Origin: Schistosoma haematobium
Lineage: Eukaryota > Platyhelminthes > Trematoda > Strigeidida > Schistosomatidae
DNA length: 64,000 nucleotides
Reading direction: 5' to 3'
Assembly: GCF_000699445.3 (NCBI RefSeq)
Contig: NC_067200.1
Span: forward strand, 17,676,510 to 17,740,509
Shown here: positions 1 through 11,050 of the stretch, piece by piece
How positions within the stretch are numbered: position 1 is the stretch's first letter
Layout of the letters: the number at the start of each line of letters is the position of its first letter
Notes under the pieces: model-generated
Told to the model about the DNA's origin: nothing
The model's database searches: none
The model's input: the letters and a program-made list of their open reading frames with translations, nothing else
Made by a program: the position numbers and the translations under genes

Positions 1-1603
1 TTCTGAAATAACTGTCTTATTCATTTCTTAAAAAAGATTACAAAATGCATATAATGGGCGTTTGGTTAGGTATATATCAGCAGATTGATTTACATGGTTG
101 TCAAGATTTTTTTCTTGCATACACTTTTAAAATGGTATCAACGGGTCATGTGAGTGATAATGATAATATGACTGGTTAAATTAATCTACGGATAGAGAAA
201 GTCAGATTCTTATGTCAGTTCAGTAACATTTTACAAAACTATTTCAGGCATAAGAGCTGAGTGGTACAGTGATGTGATCCATGCTAATAAAACTTGACTT
301 CGGGTAAAGGATTTTTAGTAACCACCTATGATCGCTATTTACGAAGGACTGTTGGCACTGAATACTTGGAGTTAGAAATAATAACGACCATAATTCAATT
401 AGCCCTACCTCCTTAGAATAATAACTATGGCACGCAGAATGTATACCAGTGATTATTACCGTACCTTTGATTCGATGACACTGGGACAGTGTGAGGGAAG
501 AAAGTCTATGGTATGGTGTAGTGAGGGATAGCTTGAGTTAGTGCGTTACTGTAACACTCCAGATAGGACCTCAAAGATAACTCGATTCAGTGACATGGTT
601 TAGAATACAGTAGGTGACGGTACTATTAATTCTCGATAGCAAATTTTAAAATTTGATATGACGCACACCTTTAGTCGAAGACACCTATCTTGGTTATGAC
701 ATTACTTGAACTACTTAATTAGATGGGTTCTATTTCTTTTTAGATGAATTTTATAGCATATCCCCTACCTTCCTATTGTACTAAATAATTCTCACGTTAT
801 ATACAAATATTAAAATTTAATGGAACTTATGGGAAGTTCGCGATCCGTTGGACCCCCTAAATCAAATATCATATGAAATGTTTACCAGAAATCCAGACTG
901 ACGTAACAAATACTTTGTCATCGTGTTATGAAAATTAAACAAGAACAAACTTATCACAATTTACAGGAACTATGAACGAATAAAGTCAACGATATACACT
1001 TCACCATCGTAAAATGCGAACACATCAAATATGAAGAGTTAAGACGTCCTTAACATTGATAATCGATTGGATGGTAATAAACATTTGTTTCAAAATCCTA
1101 CAAGTGATCATTAATGAGAATACGGAAATCCTACACTAGATATCTCCATTAGAAACGTATTCACAGTACTGGCAGTTAACCAGTGGACTAACTTTCAAAT
1201 ATACTTACAAAGCGAGATTTTATAGTTAATTTACACCATAAGTTATGTTCTCAATTTGTGAAATAATTGGTGTAGTTTGATATCATCTGGAAACATTGGC
1301 TTAGAGTATGTTGAAGGAAATGTTAACAATGATCTTACAATAAACACACCCAAAATATGGAAATACTAATGAATCGAGAGGATGCACGTAAATGTTTCGG
1401 TACAAACTAACTTAGTCATTGGGTACGATTTGACCCATATATGAGAAAAAAGACTAGGACTTATTCAAGGGATTGATATATTGAGTCAAATTCTAGTTTC
1501 AAATCTCAGAAAATAACTAAGTTACACAAAGATTTTCAAAAATGCAAGGAGTTACTTTACATAAAAAGTTTACGAGTAGTCCTACAATATAAAATAAATA
1601 AAA
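1..1603. other. AT-rich non-coding stretch downstream of RBM12
   Basis: No open reading frame, tRNA-like segment or familiar repeat was recognised. Because a splice donor faces into this stretch from the RBM12 coding exon, part of it is probably a 3'-UTR intron and a terminal non-coding exon of that gene on the minus strand. I could not place the matching acceptor or the polyadenylation site. Confidence 0.4.
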
Positions 1604-1617
1604 ATCTTACCTGTTAC
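1604..1617 (-). other. Splice donor immediately after the RBM12 stop codon
   Basis: Read on the minus strand, the last codons are CGG AAG TAA, followed by CAG|GTAAGA, a consensus schistosome 5' splice site. The intron would start at 1610, three bases after the stop codon (1616-1614). An overlapping weaker donor, AA|GTAACA with its GT at 1617-1616, would remove the stop codon and extend the protein. The CAG|GTAAGA site is the better match. Because the junction is so near the stop, nonsense-mediated decay would not be expected. Confidence 0.6.
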
Positions 1618-4385
1618 TTCCGGTGATCAAAATGCAATACCAAGGGTCGACCGGCTACTCGATATCCATTTAGTCCTCTGAGCGCCCTATCAGCTTCGTA
1701 ACTTGTTTTGAAATCAACTAACGCTTCACCAACAAACTGCCCTTGAGGATCACGGCGTAGTCTTATCGAACCCGGAACGAAGTAATAATCCCGCATTATT
1801 CCAGCTAGTTGATCAACTGTGCATGCGGGTGGAAGATTTCCGACAAAAACTGTAACAAAGTCAGGAACTGGGCGACGATGTGGAAGAGGAACAGGTTGTC
1901 TCGGAACAGATGAAATATCTGATTGGTGTGGTGGGATAGAATGCAAATTATCCACAGGCGGGCGGAACCTACGGAAGGAGTCGTGATGGTCATCAAAAGG
2001 GGCAGGTACAGCGGGGCGGTCATAGTAAGAGTCATCGTACTTAGCTCTGCCTACACTTGGGGGACGGCTCTCAAATGGATTCGAAGGTGACGGACGCTGG
2101 CGTTGATCCCAATGGATGCGGGATTCCCGAGGATCTCTGTCACGAGATCTTCCAGGTCTGTCAAAGTTGAGTTGTTCATCTTTTGGATCGGCACCCAAAC
2201 GGTTCAGCATTTCCTCTCGAGAAATGGCTTCTATATGAAGAGATGGATGTGACTGTTTTGCCTTAGAACCTTCAGTCGATGCTTCATTTACAGCACGACG
2301 ACAGTTGTTTTCACTAATGAAATCAATGAAAGCAATATTAGCATCAGGAGCCAGTCGTACCGCATCTCCAGGAATTAGGATGGACGGAAACAGATTCAGA
2401 ACTTCAGAATCTTTTACTGTGCGAGAAAACCCACTGACACAAGCACATGTCAAAAAGCCACCAGGTGGTTTAGTAGGCTCCGAATCGACATCACGAGGAA
2501 CAGGTGGTTTGATAGACTCTTTAGTACTTTCAGATTTACTACCGATCGCTAAGGCTGAATAAGCAGTGACTTGCAGCTTTGATATTGGTGTTAAGCGCAC
2601 TGATGGAAGTCCCACATCTGGTCGAAATGGCCGTGGTTTGGCAGAAAGAAGGATTTTGATATCCTCTGCAGAAGGAAGCGTAACTAGTGCCCTAGTTAAG
2701 TTGGTACTGCGTGGTGCAGACTTATCATTTGGAGGGAACCGAGCCAGTACAACATTTTCACAAGTTAGACCAGGAGCACCCAAAAACCGAACTACTTCTG
2801 TCTTGGTGGTATCAGATGGGAGCTCAGCTAGCTCAAGACAACCATCGTTGTAATGAGGAGGGTAGAACTGATCAGGTGGTGGAAGTTTTTTGGCAACCTC
2901 TGGAGGGCATTTTGAAGTAAAGTTTGTATCACTAACACTGTAAAATTCACTTAGAGTGCATTTGACCACTTTTATCACGTCTCCTTTGTGAGGACGATTA
3001 TTAAAACTGAGTGCTCGTTCATACGAATCACGAGTTGTCATCATTATAAACACATACCCAGTGGGACGTTGTAGCAAATCTTCTTCAACCCGGATACCCC
3101 ATTTTGGAACAACTTGGACGCCACGTAAAACTTCGAAAACAGTCTTTATTCCAGCTTCTGGGGCGGGCAAACAAACTCTTAGTACGTAATCAGTTTCTCC
3201 AGGCACTATGTCAGATGGGCGAGTATATGATGAGGGTTGTGGTCGACGTTTTCGTGGGTACTCTTCAAAGTCTGTAGTCTGATGCTGGAATGGACGCTTT
3301 GGTCCTGAAACGGGTGCATTATCGTTGAGCCACGGAGGTCTAACAGAAAAATCGCGTTCCTCTTGCAGCCTAGAATCAGTGCATGCAGTTTCACGATCAA
3401 GCGGATGACCCGGGCCACTTCTAAATTCTGATGGAAACGGGTGGGTATTTCCATGACCAAATTCACGTGATTGAATATCATGTGGAGGGAAGCGATCATT
3501 GAATACTCTAGGAGATTGTGCACGGTACTTATCATAATCTGTCGTCATACCATCCGAGACGTGTAGTGCAGAATAAGGATCAGCATAAGAGTCCCTTGGA
3601 CTACTTTTGCCTTCATTGTCTTTGCCTCTCGGGACGAAGTTGTCTTCAGAAGTAATCGATGGCGGGTGCCTACTATAATCGTAATCATCGCGATAAGATC
3701 TATGTCCCAAGTCACCTCGGTTATTCAAGTATGTATCTCTTGGACCATAGTCGTTAGTTGGTGGGAAGTCTCGTATCGCATCATACCTTGAATGCATGTT
3801 AGGTTGGTTATTGTAACTATAATCTCGATCCTGACTAAAATGAGGTCTATCTGGAGGTAAATTTTCGGGATATTTGTCCGGGTTGTTACGTTCAGCTGAT
3901 TCAATTTGTCCACGAGGGGGATCCAGGGTTACACTTTTGCTATAGGTGTAAGGATACTGCTTGGAGGAATCATCAAATGATTCACGAGTGGCTCCATTAC
4001 GGTACGATGGGAAGGAACTGGGCAGTGTAGGAGCTGTCACATCTAGTGCATGCATAGTTTCAGTCTTTTGAGAGAGAGAGAGAGATAAAACCGGATTTCC
4101 TCCACTAGAAAATAAGGCTGAAGTTTTTGCAGATTCGATTATTGACTGCATTTCGGCTTTACTGCTCAGAAACAGGCGAACAGATGCCCCGTTGATCGTT
4201 TGTCGATCAAGCAGCATAGCTTTTCTTGCATCTTCATCTGTAGCAAAGGCAATAAATGCGTCACCTTCCGTGCCCCCGACGATGTGCACGCCCCCTTCAG
4301 GAATGGATAACCCGCTGAAAAAGCGTCGAATATTTGAGGCGTTTGCTGAAATTGGTAGGTTTTGGAGTCGAATGATGACAGACAT
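1614..4385 (-). CDS. RBM12: RNA-binding protein 12 (RBM12/SWAN) orthologue
   Basis: This 923-residue multi-RRM protein probably binds RNA in the nucleus. The N-terminus (VIIRLQNLPISANASNIRRF, then FFSGLSIP-GGVHIVGG and AFATDEDAR) matches the first RRM of animal RBM12/SWAN closely. Four further RRM-like domains can be read at about residues 393-480, 508-600, 640-725 and 843-920. The last has VFVGNLP as RNP2-like and GEALVDF as RNP1-like. Residues 120-390 and 745-840 are Arg/Asp/Tyr/Ser/Pro-rich low-complexity linkers. Vertebrate RBM12 proteins are similar in length and domain order but richer in proline. The whole CDS is one exon. The start is the ATG at 4385, 8 nt after a splice acceptor and at the start of the conserved RRM. 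A short GA-rich repeat near 4071-4085 lies in frame and encodes SLSLSLS. The paralogue RBM12B is the alternative name. Confidence 0.93.
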   Translation of the reverse strand: MSVIIRLQNLPISANASNIRRFFSGLSIPEGGVHIVGGTEGDAFIAFATDEDARKAMLLDRQTINGASVRLFLSSKAEMQSIIESAKTSALFSSGGNPVLSLSLSQKTETMHALDVTAPTLPSSFPSYRNGATRESFDDSSKQYPYTYSKSVTLDPPRGQIESAERNNPDKYPENLPPDRPHFSQDRDYSYNNQPNMHSRYDAIRDFPPTNDYGPRDTYLNNRGDLGHRSYRDDYDYSRHPPSITSEDNFVPRGKDNEGKSSPRDSYADPYSALHVSDGMTTDYDKYRAQSPRVFNDRFPPHDIQSREFGHGNTHPFPSEFRSGPGHPLDRETACTDSRLQEERDFSVRPPWLNDNAPVSGPKRPFQHQTTDFEEYPRKRRPQPSSYTRPSDIVPGETDYVLRVCLPAPEAGIKTVFEVLRGVQVVPKWGIRVEEDLLQRPTGYVFIMMTTRDSYERALSFNNRPHKGDVIKVVKCTLSEFYSVSDTNFTSKCPPEVAKKLPPPDQFYPPHYNDGCLELAELPSDTTKTEVVRFLGAPGLTCENVVLARFPPNDKSAPRSTNLTRALVTLPSAEDIKILLSAKPRPFRPDVGLPSVRLTPISKLQVTAYSALAIGSKSESTKESIKPPVPRDVDSEPTKPPGGFLTCACVSGFSRTVKDSEVLNLFPSILIPGDAVRLAPDANIAFIDFISENNCRRAVNEASTEGSKAKQSHPSLHIEAISREEMLNRLGADPKDEQLNFDRPGRSRDRDPRESRIHWDQRQRPSPSNPFESRPPSVGRAKYDDSYYDRPAVPAPFDDHHDSFRRFRPPVDNLHSIPPHQSDISSVPRQPVPLPHRRPVPDFVTVFVGNLPPACTVDQLAGIMRDYYFVPGSIRLRRDPQGQFVGEALVDFKTSYEADRALRGLNGYRVAGRPLVLHFDHRK

Positions 4386-4410
4386 TCTTTGTTCTGCAAC
4401 AAGAGTAAAT
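4386..4410 (-). other. Splice acceptor 8 nt upstream of the RBM12 ATG
   Basis: On the minus strand a pyrimidine-rich run ending in TTGCAG precedes AACAAAGAATG. The acceptor AG is at 4395-4394 and the ATG at 4385-4383, leaving an 8-nt leader on the coding exon. It can serve a cis-spliced 5'-UTR intron or schistosome spliced-leader trans-splicing. I found no upstream exon to decide between them. Confidence 0.65.
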
Positions 4411-4977
4411 CAAAATGTATCACTGGAACCAGGAGATTTCCAGAATAAAAAAATTAGACAACACTGGATTATTGTTTAATATGACTTGTCTTTTACCATG
4501 TCTATATGAATAGGTATAGATAAAAAGGTGAAACGGTCCGTGAACTTTTCACTGGAAAATGGCCTCTTTATTTGATTTTCAAGACAAAATAGAGATCAAA
4601 AAATTCGTATTTTTATCATTCGACCTATTTTTTACAGGTTGGCTCAGTCATTAATTTCGAAATTTCATGCTTTGAACAACGCATAGACGAACGAACATCT
4701 ACGAAAACATTTTCAAGTGGAAACAAGAACGATTACATGTTTTACTCAGCCCAGATCTAGAGGGGTAGCGCAGTGGCTATAACTCTACTTACAATTACTT
4801 CAGTTTAGCACCCAAGTAGGGTCACTGATTCATAAAGTGTGACTTAAGGGACATAGAGCAACCGGTTAGAGTAATTACCGAATACTTCAAAGGAATTAAT
4901 ACGAAACAAGATGTTGAGTTGTGAATGATGTACAAAACTACCATTAAGTCTGTGATTTGATTTTTGGAATTTCCGTT
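4411..4977. other. Upstream flank of RBM12 with a decayed tRNA-like segment
   Basis: No coding sequence was recognised. A stretch at about 4756-4835 has a tRNA A-box-like GGGGTAGCGCAGTGGC, but its B box is weak, so it is probably an old SINE head. Promoter or 5'-UTR sequence of RBM12 may lie here; no clear core element was seen. Confidence 0.3.
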
Positions 4978-5280
4978 AGTTGGTGAACACTGAGGGTTCA
5001 TCTAGGGTAGTTGGAAAACCCAGATGTTACACATGGGTTACAGGATCCTGGGGAAACAAAAGGCGTATGAACCTATTGTTGGCCACCGGCTATCATGGGA
5101 CTGCATCTGCTAAAGTTGTCCCGTTGACTTGTGGATTCGACCTCTAGGTCAAAGGCCCGAGGAGTGACCACATGTCTCGGTTTGCGCACACGGGCAGTAT
5201 CCCAGCCCTCATACAAATAGGATGACAGAGTGTGGCGCATATGTATTTGGTGCCCTCTTGTACCAGTATATATATCCGCT
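4978..5280 (-). repeat. Retroposon family A, copy 1 (5'-truncated)
   Basis: This copy resembles the family described at 56562-57062. Recognisable blocks are GGATCCTGGGGAAAC, the ACCGGCTATCATGGGACTG block, GGTCAAAGGC and the terminal TTGTACCAGT. The A/T tail is lost, and the copy is more diverged than those at 36.4 and 39.5 kb. Confidence 0.7.
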
Positions 5281-5750
5281 CAAAGGACTGGACTTTAATA
5301 TTTGACCTCTCAATTGAAAGTAAACTGTACCACGTCAATGGGAAATCCAAACATGGGACCAAAAAGGGGTTAAATTATTGGTCGAATCTTGCCCACTGGA
5401 TAACTTGTGTTTTCTGAAGGAAAATAAACAAAATGGACTATAATCACCCAAGGTGACTATGAAATCGAGACCTGAGCAGTGCTTGCTTTTACTGATTCAG
5501 TGAAAATTAAAGACTAACGGAAAGTACTATACTTAGATACACTGCCCTACATCCAAAGTCAGATTTGAGGTTTACTAGTCTTAGTACAAATCGACCAGGA
5601 ATAAATGCACCGGTACAATCCGTGCCATTCAGAAGTACAGAAACCAACTGATGCCAACTGAAACCAAGAAGTCGAAACGATTATTCACATAAGTCTATTA
5701 CAAAACCCACCCATGGAACCCTAAGCTAATTACGAAAGGAAGTGCATCGC

Positions 5751-5880
5751 GAATGACAGAAAACAATGTTAAAGCAAAAGCCATAGCTGATTATTTTGAG
5801 ACGATCTTTACACATGCTCCTAATTTTAACTTAGGATTAGCCCCACATGCAATTAATGAATGTTGTTTGTTAAAACTTCA
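5751..5880 (+). pseudogene. CR1-like LINE RT fragment, 5' half of a split copy
   Basis: One frame reads LTENNVKAKAIADYFETIFT and continues, the type of linker that precedes the reverse transcriptase palm in CR1/Jockey-type elements. The copy is interrupted at 5880 by an RTE-like insertion and resumes at 6839. The start is approximate. The elements here carry stop codons and are not expected to be active. Confidence 0.55.
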
Positions 5881-6838
5881 AAATGAAAAATGTTGCTTCA
5901 GGATTGGGTTGCATTGACATCTAAACTAATGACAGGGAATGAAGTAGTTCAGCGGGTCGACCGCTTCACTTATCTTGAGTCTCATCAGCTCTTGTAGCCT
6001 GATGTGTGGCGAAATTTCAGCACGGATACAGAAGGCTCGACTAGCTTTTGCCAACTTGCGTCATTTATGGAGTAGGCGAAATATCCGTCTACCAACCAAA
6101 TGACGCTTTACTGCGCAGCAGTTCACTCCATCCTACTTTATGGCAGTGAAATATGGCCCGTAAGAGTAGAGAATATTCGTAGGTTACTAGTATTTGATCA
6201 TAGTTGTCTTCTAACACATTGCTCGTATATCCTGGGACCATCGATTAAGTAACACAGTTGTTAGGAAACGGGTACTAATAAGGATGGAAAATCAATTGAT
6301 GAAGTAATGGAACTTCATCAGTTGAAATGGCTGGGTCATGTATTACGTATGTCCATCCACCGACTGCCACGACGTGCGATGTTTCATGGTGTAGGAGTAG
6401 GTTGGAAGAAAGCTAGGGGCGACCAGACCAAAACAGGGAACAAATCCTTGAAGTCACTCACAAATGGACTGAGCCATATTGGTAGGTGTAGACTACCTGG
6501 TTGGGATCCGTGAGACGACAGCAACCGATGGTTAGAGACCTTGAATGACATGGCTCAAAATCGTTTGCAATGGTGTGAGCAGGTGCATCTACTCTGTGTT
6601 CTCCGAAATTATAATCTTCTGAATTCTTCATGCACTTTGTTTTCTTCCAAATTTATTTCACTGGATTATACTCCTTGAATAACATCTTCAAACCCTAATC
6701 TTTCCGATTACTGCTTATACTTTTACTACCTCTACAACTAGAGGATTTGAATCGACAACTGCATCCGTGCTAATGTGGTATGGCAACTCGAACTGATGTA
6801 CGCACGTACAAAGTTTTACGTTGTTACTGACTGACTGG
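5881..6838 (+). mobile_element. RTE-like LINE 3' fragment with 9-bp target duplication
   Basis: This 958-bp 5'-truncated LINE covers the C-terminal part of its ORF2. Decayed frames read RRNIRLPTK, then SILLYGSEIWPVRVENIRR, and LKWLGHVLRMSIHRLPRRAMF. It ends in the family's untranslated tail GTTACTGACTGACTGG. The repeat AAAACTTCA occurs perfectly at 5872-5880 and 6839-6847, fixing both borders. It sits inside the CR1-like element of 5751-7750. Frameshifts and stops make it a pseudogene. Confidence 0.8.
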
Positions 6839-7750
6839 AAAACTTCAGATGAGCGTTTGATAGGGTGCCACATAGTATGTTCCTATTGAAACTGAGAGGT
6901 TTAGTTTTTGGATCCGCGCTTAAGTGGATCAAAGACTTTTTGATAGGCAAAAAAAGACTAAATGCTCCTTGAGGGAATTAATACTTCATGAAGTACCGCG
7001 AGGCATCATTTTAGATCTTTCAGTTTTTTTAATTAATATGAGTGAATCGTCGATGCTACTTTACACAGGCAAACTAAAGATCTAGAAAGTGACGAAGATG
7101 ACGATGTGGGCACCCCAGACCGGTCTAGACTCCCTGACAAGCTGTTCTAAAAGTAGCCAACATCTATCATTATCATCAAGTCTATAGACACGTCAGACAT
7201 GTTTATGTTGGTTGTGTGAAGCGTCAGTGCCCCTAATCTTGTCTCAATGAATTATGGGTGAGAGTTACGACCAAAGACTACGGCTTACTACTAACCAGGG
7301 TTAGAGGGATTGGAACTACATGAGTGTTATGACCATTTACTAAGTTGGATACAAATATGTTATATATGGTATATACAGGCCATATAAAGCCCAAACTAAA
7401 TACTGTATTCAGGCCACAAACTTTCGTTCTAAGTAGTAGGCAGCTTTCTGGGAAACTTCGGAACTGAGGCTTACCATACAGACCAGAGAAGTCTTTTAGA
7501 AACTTGAGGTGAACTAATTTTGATGTACAGGATACTAAATGAGCTTGGACCTGCTATATCTCCCCCCCTCCCACAACTACGCCAGGATAACTCATGGGAA
7601 ACAAGATTGAGAAGACGAGAACAGACGATATCCCCTAGGCATCACAGGTCCTCCCATTGGGTTGCCAATTCTTAGAAACCACTAACTGAGGGAGTGTCCA
7701 TATTTTTAATCAACTTATTGAAGAGAATTTACACTAGTAGAAGCTTAATA
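6839..7750 (+). pseudogene. CR1-like LINE RT fragment, 3' half of a split copy
   Basis: It continues the element of 5751-5880 after the RTE insertion. Frames read VPHSMFLLKLRGLVF and WIKDFLIGKKR (RT palm region). Near 7509-7680 comes GELILMYRILNELGPAIS, then LRQDNSWETRLRRREQTIS, typical of the CR1 C-terminus. Many stops and small deletions are present, and the catalytic aspartate box is not recognisable. It belongs to a different CR1 subfamily from the copy at 20.4-22.5 kb. Confidence 0.65.
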
Positions 7751-7764
7751 AAAACAAACTAACG

Positions 7765-7857
7765 TCCCAATCTTTCAATTTTGGGGAGAATTCTGTCCGT
7801 TTAGTGGATTTCTCCAAGCTTTGGGGAAAACCCCAAAATAGAGAGATTGGGGCAAAA
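7765..7857. repeat. Short imperfect inverted repeat
   Basis: A CCAATCTTTCAATTTTGGGG arm at about 7765-7785 is complementary to the CCCCAAAATAGAGAGATTGG arm at about 7835-7856, separated by about 50 bp. It lies just downstream of the CR1-like 3' end. Function is unknown. Confidence 0.5.
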
Positions 7858-7859
7858 TG

Positions 7860-10265
7860 TTTGGTCAACAGTGCTCAACAAATAAATCTAAATCTAAACA
7901 AGTTGTATTTGCGTGTCTGTAGCCAGTGGTCTCCAAATGTGACAAACAGATTATCTAGCAACAACACGAAGTAAGACTTCTCTTGAGGAACATTCACCAC
8001 CGACCCTAAACTACGTAATCGGAATGAAGTACGTTTACATGTAAATCTTGGAGATTCACGTTACTGTGACACCATTACAACCGACAATATTATAATCATC
8101 TACACGCGAAACATGGGTGGTTGCCCCTAAAGTAAAGAACCTGGGAAATGATGAACGATATTTGGTATCGATGGGATAAAACAAAGCAACTTACACGAAG
8201 CGATATGTATGTCCCGAAGCCGACCAAGATGGACCCTGGCAGCGCAGATAAACAACTAGATGCTAATGTCATAAATTATTTTAAATAAGTATAGATAAAT
8301 TATGAGAAGCTGATTCTTGACGAATTGAGGTACGCAATCTCAATGGGTTGGTGATTCCTCTAAGCAAAGATTAAAGATTATGAAAAAAGAAATGGGGGGA
8401 ATAAATGATAATTCATTGAGAAGCCATTCTGGGTCATTATAAAAGTATCACATCACTTTTTTAAAAGTCATAAAGATGGTAGTTGGGCACTTACATATTT
8501 CGGGGAATCTGCAGAGAATGACTATTTCAACTACTGTACACCAAATATGTTTCATTACGACTAGTTTTATTTTAAGATTGCTATCTAATTCTAAACTTTA
8601 AAACTGATTTTGGGTCTAAACTTTCCCGATTCTTGTTACTGTATATTATTTTCATTCTAGTTACCAGTCGCTAATTTGAATTATCAATCTGTAGACTTGT
8701 CAATCCCACTATGGATGTCAAGATATTTTTTAGAATGATTTAGAAGACCACTAAAACGTCCATGAAAACCAACAACTCGTTGAACATCGGGCATGATTTC
8801 ATTAAGGGATTATCGTGCATAGCCAGCTTCCCTATGGCAAGAAAGAGATAGACAAAGTCGCTTTAGTGGCAAATCAATGAAAATCGCATGTATCAGACGT
8901 CACAAAAAATTATTACTTTTCAGGAGAAGTGGACAAAATTCCACATTTCCTTATGTCCAAATAAGTCCAATCAGGTCTACTGAAAGACTCCTAAAGGGAA
9001 ACATATATTGTCATGGATCCAACACAGTACCTAAAACTGAACTTCTAAATTTTCTAGTTCGGTTTTTCTTTAATATACCAAAGCTCCAACCTATAGGCAC
9101 TTATTTTCCATTTAGGCTGGACTTGAAAGCTCTGCAGCGGCATATAGATCCCAAAACAAATATTCCTGTCGGTCCCCGACAATGTTTCTGACCTCAGTAG
9201 TTTTACTGGATACACCCTAGCTGAAAGCGTTAGATCGCGCACGTGCATCAGATCACCATTGCGTACACCCTGAAACACATCCTTCGCAACAGCTAGTCAG
9301 ACTAAGTCAAACACTTTTCGACACTACGAATACCTTCCAAATGCATATTCGAACCCCTACATTCCTGGTTTCTGATTTTACTGGGTCGGGATCTTTCGAT
9401 CAGAAAGGATAAACTCCAAGTGTTCTTCATAGAAATCAGTATTTAGTGGAGTACTGAATACGTATATATATCATCAAATTCCCAGTGTTGCCATATACTG
9501 GTGGTATGTAAATCTGGAGAGAAGCACTTGGGGATGCATCTGTGTGTGCACTTCGGGTCAATCTGAACGTCCTGGTTAGCTGGTCTAAGACCTAGTTTAT
9601 GCGTATCATTGTAGAGATTAGAGATATGAAGAAAAATAACCATTGCATTGGATAATAGTCGGTTTCCTCAGTTTTGTCCCACAATGATCCATAGGTAACA
9701 GTGAGTCATGTTCTGAAGACTGATGCCCACTTCCATGAATCACCGCCAAGATGTTCAGAATCCTACCGACATTATGTTATAAAAATAAGCACTAAGTTGG
9801 ATGGATCCAAACAAGTTATTAAATCACACCAGATCCTCGTACCTGACGTGATAGACTACTCAATAATTTCTTTTATTACTGCAGGCAGGCATAGACAAAA
9901 TTTTATGTGAGTAATACCACTCATATATTCGTCTACTGACTGCTGAAGCGTGTGTACCTAATTAGTTTGACTGCATATCACACTGTCTTCTGATTTCCGT
10001 ACCTGAGGAGAGGGTAAATATTAGTCTAACAAGAGATGCTTCCTTGTTTTAGAAGAAATATTTTTATATGCCCATTAACAGATGAGCTGGAGGTCAACTG
10101 GAGCACTGCATCTCGAGGTGCGACAATAAATCCATGGGAATTCAAGGTATTTGTGCAAACTAGTGATTCTTTTGTACTTGGTTGCCCGCTGATTACGATT
10201 CCCAAATTCATTCGTTTGTGCTCACATAGTTCCATTTAACTTAAATTGTACTATTTCTAGAATTC
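7860..10265. other. Non-coding stretch, no recognised feature
   Basis: Only short open frames occur (for example 8877-9191 and 9443-9643, both under 105 codons). None shows a recognisable motif or splice-bounded structure. Sequence texture resembles old, decayed repeats. Confidence 0.35.
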
Positions 10266-11050
10266 CTGGTTGGTACTTTAGTTTGAATTCTCCTAATCAT
10301 CATATTGACTTTATGATGGAGCCTGTGTTTGAACAATTGGACATACGCTCGAATTCTGAAGCTTTCAAAGATTACATGGAAAGGTTTGAAATCTGGAGTA
10401 TCACCAGGAAAGATGTAAGGGATGACAAAACTGTGGCTTACGTCCTTACATTCATCAGAAAGGATGCCTTCAGTTTACTATACACGGACACTTTTAGATA
10501 AGTCTATTTCATTTTCCTACGCAGCTTTCAAGGAACTACTAGTAAATTATGTAAAATGTACTAATTTCAGTCCTATGAAGAAGCAAAATTTCAAAAAGTG
10601 AAACATCAAGAATTCTACATTATTTGATCGTCTCAATCCAATGCATACTAAAGGTCATCCAGATATCAATTCATCGAGAAGTTGCAAAGCAGGTTACTGA
10701 GGTGAGCACAGATTTGGTAAATGCCTAACTAATGATAAGTTTCATCTACGTAATTCATGTGTCTTTCGTCATGCCAAATGCTTTAAGTTTGGAATTATGG
10801 GACACATAAAATCTGTTTGCAGAGCTACTGTTCACTTTGCCACAAGTGATTATAAACTCCGTAGTTCGTATTTTATTAAGTTGGGCGTTTCCAGTGATCG
10901 TTTATCTTTATCCACGATTTCGGAAGGTAATGTCCATAGTCAAAAGCAATTATATACCCTCCTTGGTTCATTTCATAGCTTTATTGTTGACACAAGTAGC
11001 TAGAGTCACATCTCAGTTCGTAATCAAACGAAGCTTCGTTAACCTAGCAT
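10266..11050 (+). pseudogene. Retrotransposon gag-like fragment with damaged zinc knuckle
   Basis: Residues EQLDIRSNSEAFKDYMERFE followed by IWSITRKD (from 10283) resemble the capsid start of LTR-retrotransposon Gag. In another frame at about 10710-10850 comes a Cys/His-rich segment, CVFRHAKCFKFGIMGHIKSVC. It contains a CCHC-like knuckle (C-x2-F-x4-H-x4-C) whose second cysteine is Phe. Frameshifts and stops separate the parts. Which LTR family it came from (Ty3/gypsy seems most likely) cannot be settled by eye. No protease, RT or integrase was recognised downstream. Confidence 0.5.

Noticed and set aside
2305..2920. Plus-strand open frames inside RBM12
   Set aside because: They are antisense shadows of the single long RBM12 coding exon. 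They have no independent motif or splice sites.
8877..9191. 104-codon plus-strand ORF
   Set aside because: No recognisable domain, no clear splice context and unremarkable composition; the length is expected by chance at this base composition.
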